Below, piece after piece: positions 43,937 through 51,672 of a stretch of 64,000 bases of DNA. Where the stretch lies: the NCBI RefSeq assembly GCF_000425065.1, contig NZ_AULB01000030.1:1-64000 (forward strand), written 5' to 3'. Source of the DNA: Actinomadura rifamycini DSM 43936. Its GTDB lineage: Bacteria; Actinomycetota; Actinomycetes; Streptosporangiales; Streptosporangiaceae. The notes under the pieces were generated by a model. The model was not told the origin of the DNA and made no database searches. It was given only the letters and a program-made list of their open reading frames with translations. The stretch's first letter is position 1; each line of letters begins with the position of its first letter. Position numbers and translations under genes: made by a program.

Positions 43937-44335
43937 ATGTCAGCTGGGGGTTTGGCGCCGGAGACGCCGACGCTCGTCCTCGCTCCGACCGACCGGGCAC
44001 CCGCGCACGCGCGGCGCTTCCTTGTCGAGCAGTTCCGCACACTGGGCGTCACGGACGACTTCGTCGGACGACTTGTGGTTACGGAGCTGGTTACCAACGC
44101 CTACAAACACGTGGGTATCGGCCACATCGTCGTCCGCATCATCCCGGACGAGCGCAAGCACGCCGTGTGCGTGGAGGTGTGGGACGAGGGGGCCGGTCTC
44201 CCGATCGTCCGTCCGGAGAACCACGACGCGACGAGCGGACGGGGACTGCCGCTCATCATCGAACTCGTCCAGTCCTGGGGCGTCCGTCCCCTCTACGAGA
44301 CCGGAAAGATCGTGTGGGTGCGGTGCGTGCTCTGA
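43937..44335 (+). CDS. RsbW-like ATP-binding protein (HATPase_c_2)
   Basis: A 132-residue protein with the GHKL fold of anti-sigma-factor kinases: APAHARRFLVEQFRTLG, N-box RLVVTELVTNAYKHV, G1-box VWDEGAGLP and SGRGLPLIIELVQSWGV. Small free-standing ATPases like this lie beside XRE/DUF397 pairs in actinomycetes; whether they phosphorylate anything is unclear. AGGGGG is 8 bases before the ATG. It is divergent from the regulator, and the next gene overlaps its end by 13 bases. Confidence 0.88.
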   Translation: MSAGGLAPETPTLVLAPTDRAPAHARRFLVEQFRTLGVTDDFVGRLVVTELVTNAYKHVGIGHIVVRIIPDERKHAVCVEVWDEGAGLPIVRPENHDATSGRGLPLIIELVQSWGVRPLYETGKIVWVRCVL

Positions 44336-44652
44336 CCGTCCGCAGCCATCCCCTCGTCCTGGGGTGGCGCACTCGGAGGGGACAGGCCACGGCCGTCCGG
44401 TACCTCGACGGCCTCGCCTCCGCCCTCCGCGCCAAGGGCTACACCTGCACCCTCCGGGCCCGGCCGCCGCTGCTCCGGGTGTCCGCGGGCGGCCACGTTC
44501 TCACCTCGCTCGGCGTCCACGCCGCCCCCAACGGGACCTGGACCTACCACGAAACCGGACGATACCGCCTCTGCCCCTGCGGCGACGCCGAAGCCGCCGC
44601 CGACCTCGTGGACCGCATCCTCAAGCACCGCATGTTCCCTGCGACTTGGTGA
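44323..44652 (+). CDS. hypothetical protein
   Basis: About 109 residues from GTG at 44323, overlapping the HATPase stop. It contains VRYLDGLASALRAKGYTCTL, RVSAGGHVLTSLGVHAAPNG and a closing CPCGDAEAAADLVDRIL. No family was recognised, but small ORFs of this kind follow the HATPase in similar modules. There is no clear ribosome site, so it depends on coupling to the upstream gene; the start may be further in. Confidence 0.55.
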   Translation: MRALTVRSHPLVLGWRTRRGQATAVRYLDGLASALRAKGYTCTLRARPPLLRVSAGGHVLTSLGVHAAPNGTWTYHETGRYRLCPCGDAEAAADLVDRILKHRMFPATW

Positions 44653-44678
44653 ACCGCACGACCGTCCCTGGAGAAACC

Positions 44679-45071
44679 ATGCCCACCAGCCCCGGCAACT
44701 CCTTCATCGAACTGGACGCCGACATCGACCAGGCCCTCGCCGACCTGCGCCGGACGTTCCCCGGCATCTGCATCTGGTACGGCGAGTTCTGCGGATCGCT
44801 CTGGGCCTTACTCCCCGATCGGCTGGTCGAGGCGAAGAACTCCCTCGGCCTCGCTCGTCAACTCCGCGCGGCCCTCGGCCCGCCGCGTCCCGTCGAGGAG
44901 CCGGGACACGGCCCCTCGCCCGTCCCCGTACCGCCGCGGAGAAGACGGGACGGCACCTGGAGCGCGTCGCACCGCCAGCCCGTCCGTCCGCCTCGAAGAC
45001 GCGGACGCGCCCGGCTCCTCTCGCGGCTCGTCGCCGCGTTCGTGCCGCTCACCGGAAGCCGCGCCCGGTGA
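44679..45071 (+). CDS. hypothetical protein
   Basis: A 130-residue protein with a good GGAG 5 bases before its ATG. The first 65 residues look folded (FIELDADIDQALADLRRTFP, IWYGEFCGSLWALLPDRLVE); the rest is basic and proline-rich. It follows the preceding hypothetical gene by 26 bases and so belongs to the HATPase transcript. The last codons lie in a terminator hairpin. Not recognised. Confidence 0.65.
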   Translation: MPTSPGNSFIELDADIDQALADLRRTFPGICIWYGEFCGSLWALLPDRLVEAKNSLGLARQLRAALGPPRPVEEPGHGPSPVPVPPRRRRDGTWSASHRQPVRPPRRRGRARLLSRLVAAFVPLTGSRAR

Positions 45072-45078
45072 GCGGCAC
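45042..45078. terminator. bidirectional hairpin terminator
   Basis: A 14-bp perfect stem (GTGCCGCTCACCGG with its complement) around a 9-base loop, between the convergent hypothetical gene and the T7SS lipoprotein gene. Additional pairing of the flanking CGTT and AACG is possible. Confidence 0.75.
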
Positions 45079-45089
45079 CAACGGGAGCG

Positions 45090-45512
45090 TCAGCCCGCCT
45101 GCGCTTTCTGGACGCACTCCTGCGAGTCCGCGTTGACCTTGTTCGGGTCCTTGCCCTCGGTGTTCCGGGGAGCGACCGCCGGGTTCCCCGGCTCCGGGTC
45201 GGGCATGTCGTACCCCTTGGCCCGCATGCACTCGACGACCTTGGCCAGCATCTTCTGCTGCGACGTCTGACCGGCGCCGCCGCTACCGCTGCCACCGCCG
45301 TTGCCGGTCATGGACCCGCCACCGCCGCCGTTCCCGGTCATCGACCCGCCACCGGACCCGCCCTGGGACGGCGTCGCGGCCGGGCCGCTCGATGCCGCGG
45401 TGGGCGGCGGCGCAGACGACGCACCGTCGCCGGCGCCGTCCTCGGAATCCCCGCCGCACGCGCTCACGCTGAACGCGAGCGTGAGCGCGGCCACGGGAAC
45501 GGCGAAACGCAT
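45090..45512 (-). CDS. small lipoprotein at the end of the T7SS operon
   Basis: A 140-residue lipoprotein: signal MRFAVPVAALTLAFSVSACGG with lipobox VSAC. A Gly/Ser/Asn linker with two SMTGNGGGGG-like units leads to a small domain QQKMLAKVVECMRAKGYDMPDPE ending DSQECVQKAQ; two Cys could pair. Similar small secreted CMR-KGY-PDP domains occur widely in actinomycetes without known function. ATG at 45512 was chosen; a TTG 6 bases upstream is also possible. It lies 100 bases after the mycosin gene. Confidence 0.75.
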   Translation of the reverse strand: MRFAVPVAALTLAFSVSACGGDSEDGAGDGASSAPPPTAASSGPAATPSQGGSGGGSMTGNGGGGGSMTGNGGGSGSGGAGQTSQQKMLAKVVECMRAKGYDMPDPEPGNPAVAPRNTEGKDPNKVNADSQECVQKAQAG

Positions 45513-45612
45513 CTTCAATGTTCTCCCCTTCCGGTATCTGACGCACATGAATGGACGCCGCCCGCGCACGGCACTGTGCGCAAGCGACGCCCCCTTCGAA
45601 AGCCTCTATTCG

Positions 45613-47046
45613 CTACTGCGGCGGGTACGGCCCGCCCTGCGGCCCCCCGGGCCCCTGCGGCCCCCCGGGCCCCTGCGGCGGCGGCCCCTGCGGCTGCCCG
45701 CCGTGCGGCTGCATCGGCGGCTGCGGCGGCATGTACTGCTGCCCGCCCTGCGGACCACCCTGCGGAGCAGGCGGCTGCTGCCCGCCCCACCCCGGAGGCG
45801 GCCCCTGCTGCCCACCGGGCGGACCGAACCCGCCCCCAGGGCCGGAACCCGTCGGAGCAGCCTTCTTCTTGCTCTTCCGGAAGACGAGGAAGAGGACCAC
45901 AGCGACCACGAGCACGACCGCACCGACGACCCCGAGCAGGATCATCGTGTTCCGGTCGGCGCTGTCGGCGGCCTTCGTCTGCTCGGACGGCGGCACGTCC
46001 TTCTTCTCTGCCTTCTGCCCGCCCTGCTGCCCGCCCTGGACGGCGTTCGGGTTCGCCTGCTTCCACTTGTCGTAGTCCGCGTACACCGAGTTGGGCGCGT
46101 TCTTCGACACCTGCGCGTTCAAGGCGTCCGCCGGGATGATGACACCGAGGCCGGTCTGGTTGTCCTTACCGGGAGGGCCCGCGTCCTTGGTGGTGTTGAG
46201 GATGCGCTGGACGACCTCGCGCCCGGTCATCTGCGGATACTTGGACCGTATGAGCGCGGCCACGGCGGAGGTCAGGGCAGCAGACTGACTCGTCCCGACG
46301 ATGCGTTCGGCGACTGTGCCGTCCGCAAGAAGGGAGTTGACCAGGAAACCCGGCGCCGCAACGTCCACGTAAGGCTGACGTTGGGTGTTCGTCCAGGCTC
46401 GCTTCTGGTTGTCCACAGCTCCGACCGCTAGCACGCCCGCGCAGTTGGCAGGCTCCATGGCCTGATTGGTCGTGCCACCGGTGTTGCCGGAACTGGCCAC
46501 AACCACGGCATCCCGCTCCAGTGCGTGAGCGACGGCCTGCTGGGTTTCGGGACGGCACGCCTTGGCCGCGAAGCCCTGCGAAAGGTTGATGACCTTGGCG
46601 CCGTTATCAGCGGCGTAGCGGATCGCCTGTGCCCATTCCGTCAGGTCGGCTTTGATGGGCATGATTTTTGCTTCGGGAGCAACGCCCACGTACCCGGTGG
46701 CCGTCCCCTGGCTCGCAATGAGCCCGGCCATGCCCGTGCCGTGTGAATCCTCTACATCGGACGTCGGGCCGATGAGCCCTTTGTTGCCACCGCCCTGGGT
46801 TATCTCCGTCCCAGGGACCAAGGCGCCCTGGAGATCGGGAAGCTGGCCGTTGACGCCGTTGTCGATCACCGCGACGGTGACACCGGAGCCTTTGGTGACC
46901 GGCCAGACCTTCGTCTGGATCTCCCACGCCTTGAACCACCACTGATCGCTCCGCGGGCCGGGGACGGCCCCGGCGGGCGTCGCGCTGGTGAGGACCAGAA
47001 GGGAGCCCGCTCCGATCCCGGCCAGCCATCGTGTCATCCGTCGCAC
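45613..47046 (-). CDS. mycP: type VII secretion mycosin (S8 subtilisin-like protease)
   Basis: A 477-residue membrane-anchored protease. Signal peptide 1-27 (ends TPAGA). Catalytic triad Asp62 (AVIDNGVNG), His102 (DSHGTGMAG) and Ser253 (GTSQSAALTS), with oxyanion Asn188 (ASSGN). A C-terminal membrane helix (MILLGVVGAVVLVVAVVLFL) follows a linker. Unlike mycobacterial MycP1, a Pro/Gly/Gln-rich tail of about 80 residues follows the helix in the cytoplasm. MycP proteins stabilise the T7SS core and process substrates. GTG at 47046 (GAGG 7 bases upstream) was preferred; an ATG at 47037 is possible. Confidence 0.93.
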   Translation of the reverse strand: MRRMTRWLAGIGAGSLLVLTSATPAGAVPGPRSDQWWFKAWEIQTKVWPVTKGSGVTVAVIDNGVNGQLPDLQGALVPGTEITQGGGNKGLIGPTSDVEDSHGTGMAGLIASQGTATGYVGVAPEAKIMPIKADLTEWAQAIRYAADNGAKVINLSQGFAAKACRPETQQAVAHALERDAVVVASSGNTGGTTNQAMEPANCAGVLAVGAVDNQKRAWTNTQRQPYVDVAAPGFLVNSLLADGTVAERIVGTSQSAALTSAVAALIRSKYPQMTGREVVQRILNTTKDAGPPGKDNQTGLGVIIPADALNAQVSKNAPNSVYADYDKWKQANPNAVQGGQQGGQKAEKKDVPPSEQTKAADSADRNTMILLGVVGAVVLVVAVVLFLVFRKSKKKAAPTGSGPGGGFGPPGGQQGPPPGWGGQQPPAPQGGPQGGQQYMPPQPPMQPHGGQPQGPPPQGPGGPQGPGGPQGGPYPPQ

Positions 47047-47144
47047 AGCACAACCTCGCTCAATGGGATACGGCGTGAGCAGTTCGAACGCTCGTCCGAA
47101 CCGCTCACGCCGTGTCACGCATTCTCTTTTGGCCGAGCCTGCGG

Positions 47145-48449
47145 TCAGCCGATCACCGGGGGAGCGGTGTCGCCTTCGTTACCGCCCCAGACGTCCTCGT
47201 CCTCGGTGAGCCAGGTGGAACGCTCGTGCTCCTCCTGGTTACCGCCGCCGCCGCCTCCGCCGCCCATCGGGGCGCCGCCCATCATGCCACGGCCACCGGC
47301 ACCGGCACCAAGGCCCTTGCCCGCTCCGCCGCCCATGCCACCGCCGCGACCGGCGCCGCCGCCGGCGAGACCGCCGGCACCGGGCATCGCGCCGCCCATG
47401 CCGCCGCCCATGCCGCCGCCGGCGCCACCGAGGGCACCGCCGCCGGGCATACCGCCACCGCCGCCGCCGAGGCCGCCGCGACCGAACGGGTCCCCGCCGC
47501 CGAGGCTGCCGCCGCCACCCGCCAGGCCGCCGCCACCGGGAAGACCGGCCAGGTCGGAGCTGCCGCCGCCGATCCCGCCGCCGCCCGGAATGCTGCCACC
47601 GCCGCCCGGAATGCCACCGCCGCCCGGGATGCTGCCACCGCCGCCCGGGATGCCGCCGCCGCCGGGGATGCTGCCACCGCCGCCCGGGAGGCCACCGCCA
47701 CCCGGCATGCTGCCGCCACCCGGCATGCCGCCGCCGCCGGGCATGCTGCCGCCGCCGGGAAGGCCGCCGCCCATACCGCCGCCGCCGGGGATGCTGCCGC
47801 CGCCGCCATCGAGGTTCGGGTTGTTCGTGGGGAGCTGCTGGTTCAGGCCGGTCTGCGGGAGGTTGGTGGAGATGCTGGCGGGCATCTGGGTGTTCGAGTT
47901 GTTGGTCGCCTCGCCGAGCTGGCGCATGTGGTTCTGCGCGGCCTCGTCCTCGGCGCTGTCGAGGATGCCGAGGGCCTCGCCGATCTTCTTGCCGCCCAGG
48001 GCGATCATGCCGCCCGCCGGGCCCGCGACGACGGTGCCGGCCGCGACGACGCCCGCGTCGTCCCAGGACAGGTTGCCGAAGAAGCCCTTGCCGGGACGGT
48101 TCTGCTGGAACTGGCGGATGACCGCCGCGTGGTTCACCAGCGCACGCCCGGTCTCGTCGGAGACCTGGCGCATGTTCTCGGCGCTCGTCTGCAGCTTCTC
48201 CATCTGCTGGATGGTGGCGTCGGCGTCGTCGCCCTTCCAGACGTTGCCCAGTGCGGACATCTGGGTGCGCAGAACTCGCGCGGCGCTCTCGAACTTCGCG
48301 GCCGCGCCGTTGTAGGCGTTGCCGGCGCCCTCGACACGGCCGGGGTCCATCGCGTCGAGGATCTGGTTCATCTCATCGATGCCACCGTCCCACTCGACAG
48401 GACTATCCATGTTCGAGCGGATCGGCTCCTGGTGCGGAGTGTTACCCAT
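47145..48449 (-). CDS. PPE-like T7SS substrate with glycine-rich repeat tail
   Basis: A 434-residue protein. The N-terminal 180 residues are helical and resemble PPE/WXG proteins (DEMNQILDAMDPGRVEGAGN, then ALGNVWKGDDADATIQQMEKL with a WKGDDA turn). A short Asn/Gln segment follows, then about 180 residues of PGGGG repeats. The last 25 residues return to a conserved-looking end: RSTWLTEDEDVWGGNEGD and APPVIG. Such ends recur in PPE-like proteins of non-mycobacterial ESX loci. Likely secreted or surface-exposed. It lies between the Esx genes and mycP. Confidence 0.82.
   Translation of the reverse strand: MGNTPHQEPIRSNMDSPVEWDGGIDEMNQILDAMDPGRVEGAGNAYNGAAAKFESAARVLRTQMSALGNVWKGDDADATIQQMEKLQTSAENMRQVSDETGRALVNHAAVIRQFQQNRPGKGFFGNLSWDDAGVVAAGTVVAGPAGGMIALGGKKIGEALGILDSAEDEAAQNHMRQLGEATNNSNTQMPASISTNLPQTGLNQQLPTNNPNLDGGGGSIPGGGGMGGGLPGGGSMPGGGGMPGGGSMPGGGGLPGGGGSIPGGGGIPGGGGSIPGGGGIPGGGGSIPGGGGIGGGSSDLAGLPGGGGLAGGGGSLGGGDPFGRGGLGGGGGGMPGGGALGGAGGGMGGGMGGAMPGAGGLAGGGAGRGGGMGGGAGKGLGAGAGGRGMMGGAPMGGGGGGGGNQEEHERSTWLTEDEDVWGGNEGDTAPPVIG
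47265..47813 (-). repeat. glycine-rich coding repeats (GG-x-PGGGG units)
   Basis: Within the PPE-like gene, units such as GGGGSIPGGGGIP and GGSMPGGGGMP recur many times in phase, with nucleotide words like CCGCCGCCCGG repeated at 15-30 base steps. This is a tract prone to copy-number change; it is coding, not a CRISPR array. Confidence 0.8.
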
Positions 48450-48476
48450 TTCTCAATCCCACCTAGTCAGCCGGTC

Positions 48477-48848
48477 TCAGTACGCGGAAGTGTTCGAGGT
48501 CGTAGGCGACCCGTTCTGCAGGTTGGAGTTCACCTGGTTGGCGTTGGCCGCGTTGCCCTGGTCGGTCTCTTCGTGGTTGCCGACCATGCGGTCCAGCGCG
48601 TCGATGATCCCCTGGTAGCTGGAGAGGAAGCCGTCGTACTGGCCCTTGATCTGGCCGTACGCCGACTGCGTCGAGGCGTTCAGGGCCGACACGGCCGGGT
48701 ACTGGCCGAGTTCGGAGTTGGTGATGTTGGCGTTCATCGAGATGTCGTTGCGCGTACCGCTGCCGCTCTCGAAAGCTTCCAGGTTTGTGCGAAGGACGCG
48801 CAGGATGTTCCTGACTTCGTCCTTGTCGATCTCACTCTTCTGACCCAT
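48477..48848 (-). CDS. Esx-type small protein (T7SS)
   Basis: A 123-residue helical-hairpin protein: EIDKDEVRNILRVLRTNLEAF and GQIKGQYDGFLSSYQGIIDALDRM, with an Asn/Ser-rich disordered tail. It lacks a Trp-x-Gly turn, so it belongs to the wider Esx/EspC-like class. The middle (ISMNANITNSELGQYPA) may be the loop. It has a good GGGGGAGG site and lies 27 bases before the PPE-like gene, a likely partner. Confidence 0.7.
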   Translation of the reverse strand: MGQKSEIDKDEVRNILRVLRTNLEAFESGSGTRNDISMNANITNSELGQYPAVSALNASTQSAYGQIKGQYDGFLSSYQGIIDALDRMVGNHEETDQGNAANANQVNSNLQNGSPTTSNTSAY

Positions 48849-49006
48849 GAGAGCCTCCCCCGGCGGGCCGGAAGAGCCCGCACCGAATCCACTGCTGCCG
48901 CTCTGGCGATTACGGATACGTCAGGTCTGCCGCGGGAGACGGATCCTGACGGTCGCCATCGATCGGCCGCCGGAGCCGTCCGGCGGCCGATCGATGACGG
49001 TGGGCG

Positions 49007-49297
49007 TCAGCCTCCGATGATGGAGACGTTGTTCTTGACGGTGGCCTGGCCCGTCTCGGAGGACGAGTTGATGACCACGCCGAGCTGGTTCAGGATGCGG
49101 GAGATGTCGTCGGCCGACTTCTCCCACTCGGCCTTGGCCTGGAAGTACGCCTCGCGAGCGCCGTCCTCCCACTGGCCGAGCTTGCCCTCGACGCTCTTCG
49201 CGAGGTCGTCGAGCTCCTGGCGCATCTGGTTGTGCTTCTGCTGGAACGACGCGTACGCCTGCTGCATCGCGCCGAAGTCCATTGACTGAAAGGACAT
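49007..49297 (-). CDS. WXG100-family protein
   Basis: A 96-residue Esx protein. The turn reads GQWEDGAREAYFQAK, with Trp at about 43 in the WXG position. Helices flank it (AYASFQQKHNQMRQELDDLAKS and SADDISRILNQLGVV). AAGGAG precedes the ATG. No C-terminal YxxxD/E is visible, so it may be the partner of the YxxxE-bearing protein encoded just upstream (49334-49648), as EsxA is of EsxB. Confidence 0.88.
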   Translation of the reverse strand: MSFQSMDFGAMQQAYASFQQKHNQMRQELDDLAKSVEGKLGQWEDGAREAYFQAKAEWEKSADDISRILNQLGVVINSSSETGQATVKNNVSIIGG

Positions 49298-49333
49298 CGT
49301 TCTCCTTCGTGCCTTCGGGTCTCTTCGTTACGG

Positions 49334-49648
49334 TCAGCCGTTGAGCAGGCCGGCGACGCGGTTGACTTCCTCCGCCTGCTGCTGCTCGCTCGCCTCGTAG
49401 TTGATCTTGACCTGGACGAGCTTCTCGTGCAGACCGTCGAGGACCTGGAGCACGTTGCCCAGCTCGGAGTTGAACTCGTTGTAGACGCGGGTGAAGGCGT
49501 TCCCCGCCTCACCGATCCAGCGGCCCTGGAGCTGAGCCTGCTCCTGGCCGAGGTCGCCCTGCATCTTGCGCAGGTCCTGAGCCGCGGCCTCCACCCGCTG
49601 GGCGGCCTGGGCCATTTCTGCTCTGTCGACCGTTGACCTCTGACCCAT
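49334..49648 (-). CDS. WXG100-family protein with YxxxE signal
   Basis: A 104-residue Esx protein: GRWIGEAGNAFTRVY is the WXG turn, and INYEASEQQ gives the C-terminal Y-x-x-x-E secretion signal. It follows GGAAGGG upstream. With the next gene, 36 bases away, it probably forms an EsxB/EsxA-like heterodimer exported by the system. Confidence 0.9.
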   Translation of the reverse strand: MGQRSTVDRAEMAQAAQRVEAAAQDLRKMQGDLGQEQAQLQGRWIGEAGNAFTRVYNEFNSELGNVLQVLDGLHEKLVQVKINYEASEQQQAEEVNRVAGLLNG

Positions 49649-49852
49649 CAGTCATCCCTTCCAGTAGCCACTTGCATCGTGTTGGACGCGGCGTGCGCCT
49701 GATCGGTTCGACCCGATTGCCACGATTTTTCCACCCATCGTGCGGCACATCGCCCTTACGGTAAAGCCCACCACCGTAGGCCAGCTAACAAATATCTGTC
49801 GACCCCGGCGTGAACTGCGAGAATGCGTAGCCGACGCGTCGGTTCGCTCCGG

Positions 49853-50143
49853 TCAGCCCCACAACTCGGTGTTGGACTGCTCGGCGGACTGGTAGTTCTG
49901 CTGAGCGGTGCCGATGCCCTCGCCGAACTCCTTGACCAGGTCCGCCATCTCCCGGGCGGCCTTGTCCCACTTGGCCTTCGCCTCGAAGTAGGCGTCGCGC
50001 GAGTCGTCCTCCCAGACGGCGAGGCGCGCCTCGATGTCGGCTTCGAGGTCGTCCAGGGCCTGCACCATCTGGGTGTGCGTGCTCTTGAACATGGCCTCTG
50101 CCTGCTTCATCGTGGCGTAGTCCGTACTGAACGCCTGACTCAC
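49853..50143 (-). CDS. WXG100-family protein with YxxxE signal
   Basis: A 96-residue Esx protein: AVWEDDSRDAYFEAKAKWDKA carries the turn Trp, and NYQSAEQSN the Y-x-x-x-E signal. It starts with GTG at 50143 after GGAGGAGTCGTT. It is the first Esx gene after eccB. A 204-base gap follows before the next Esx gene, including the AT-rich AACAAATATCTG near 49790, so a new promoter may lie there. Confidence 0.88.
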   Translation of the reverse strand: MSQAFSTDYATMKQAEAMFKSTHTQMVQALDDLEADIEARLAVWEDDSRDAYFEAKAKWDKAAREMADLVKEFGEGIGTAQQNYQSAEQSNTELWG

Positions 50144-50225
50144 AACGACTCCTCCGTGGCATGCGCGACGATCAGGAGCGTACCAAGCCGGACTGACACG
50201 AACCTGATCTTCCGGTAACTGTCGG

Positions 50226-51653
50226 TCATCCCGCGGCACCGCCCGAGGCGACGGGCAGGACGGCCTTCTGCGGGTCCAGCGCGGGACCCTGCGGGATGAG
50301 GTTCAGCAGGTTGGCGGGGACGGGCACCGAATCGTTCTTCTCCGGCGAGATCTGGTATCCCAGCGCGCTCGCCGTCTCCGCGGACGCGAGCGAGTGGCGG
50401 CGTCCGGAATCGGTGACGAGCTGGTAAGTGTTGATCGCCTCGACCGATCCGGAGTTCGGCAGGACGCCCGCGAGAATCGCGCTGCCCGGGGGAAGCACGA
50501 CATTGTCGACGCCCGATCCGGACGCCTGCGCCGGCATCGGCAGGTCCTTCCCGCCGCCGATCGTCAGCTCGGCCGTCTGCGAGCCCTTCGCGGTGTCCGG
50601 GTAGACGACGCAGAGGGACTGGGACGGGTCGTACGAGCGGAGCTGGATCGCGGCCTGCGGCAGGCGCTCGTCGATGAGCTTCTGCGTCGAGCGGTGCGTG
50701 GTGACGGCGCTGCCGTCCAGCGGGCTGTTCTTCGGCAGCGTGTAGGACGCCGAGTTCTGGATGAGCGCGGCCTGCAGGGCCGTCACGGGCGCGTAGCCGT
50801 CGGCGAGGAGCACGTAGTGCTGGTCGCCGGCGCCGACGCCCTTGACCGTGAACACCTGCCCGATGCGGCCGGTGGCGCCCTCGAAGGACGGCTTGCCGCC
50901 GGCGCCCTGGACCTTCGGCGGCGCGAAGTCCGGGCCGGCGGGCAGCGCGTTGACGAAGCCGGGCGAGACCTGCGCGGGCGCCGACGCGCCGAGCACGGTG
51001 AGGCCCGCGGGCGACAGCTTCATCCGCTGGTTCTTCCAGATCAGCCAGTTGGCGTTCTGGCCGGTGCTGACGACGACGCCGCTGTTCGGGTCGACCTTCT
51101 CACCGCCGACCTTCTGGCCCGCGACGAGCGACACCACCGACTGGCCGACGCCGCCCTGCTGCCGCTGCCGGACGCACACCGACCACGGGCCGCCGACGAG
51201 CCGGTCGGCCTCGGGCACCGAGTCGGGGGCGTCCGGGATGCCGATGCGGGGGCCGCGCGGGAACTCCGCGAGCGACTTCGCCGACACCGTCTTCTGCTGC
51301 GGGGAGCCCTCCGCCATGGACGCCGCCAGCTTCGCCGACGCGTAGTTCGCGACGGGGCAGAGCACCGCCTTCTGCGAGCCCTGCGGGGTGCACCAGACGT
51401 ACTGGGCGCCGGTCTCCTCCTCGATGAGGACGACGCCTTTCGCGTCCAGGCCCTTGTTGCCGCCCCCGAACAGGAGGCCGACGATGCCGAACACCGCCGC
51501 CGCCAGGACCCCCACCATGATGCCGGCGAACAGCCCGACGTTGAGCTTGCGCAGCGGCTGCTCCGGGAAGTCCGGCTCGGCCAGGATGAGCGCCTGCGAC
51601 GCGCGGTGCGTCATCAGGCGGTGCGCCTGGAGGAGATCCCTCTTCGTCTGCAT
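50226..51653 (-). CDS. eccB: type VII secretion core component EccB
   Basis: A 475-residue protein: short cytoplasmic start RDLLQAHRLMTHRASQALI, one membrane helix (39-62), then the extracytoplasmic EccB repeat domain (VRQRQQGGVGQ, HYVLLADGYAPVTALQAALI, AVTTHRSTQKLIDERLP, CVVYPDT, LPPGSAILAGV, YQLVTDSGRRHSLAS). EccB is a subunit of the membrane core complex. GAGGAGG precedes the ATG; eccD ends 19 bases upstream. Confidence 0.95.
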   Translation of the reverse strand: MQTKRDLLQAHRLMTHRASQALILAEPDFPEQPLRKLNVGLFAGIMVGVLAAAVFGIVGLLFGGGNKGLDAKGVVLIEEETGAQYVWCTPQGSQKAVLCPVANYASAKLAASMAEGSPQQKTVSAKSLAEFPRGPRIGIPDAPDSVPEADRLVGGPWSVCVRQRQQGGVGQSVVSLVAGQKVGGEKVDPNSGVVVSTGQNANWLIWKNQRMKLSPAGLTVLGASAPAQVSPGFVNALPAGPDFAPPKVQGAGGKPSFEGATGRIGQVFTVKGVGAGDQHYVLLADGYAPVTALQAALIQNSASYTLPKNSPLDGSAVTTHRSTQKLIDERLPQAAIQLRSYDPSQSLCVVYPDTAKGSQTAELTIGGGKDLPMPAQASGSGVDNVVLPPGSAILAGVLPNSGSVEAINTYQLVTDSGRRHSLASAETASALGYQISPEKNDSVPVPANLLNLIPQGPALDPQKAVLPVASGGAAG

Positions 51654-51672
51654 CGAACGTCCTCCTCGCCGG

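Noticed and set aside
47265..47813. Regularly spaced repeats that might be taken for a CRISPR array
   Set aside because: They are in-phase glycine codons of the PPE-like gene with no unique spacers of constant length, and no cas genes are present.
48917..49006. Inverted repeat around GATCGGCCGCCGG / CCGGCGGCCGATC near 48960-48995 as a riboswitch
   Set aside because: It is a simple hairpin after an Esx gene, best read as a partial terminator or attenuator; no riboswitch class features were seen.
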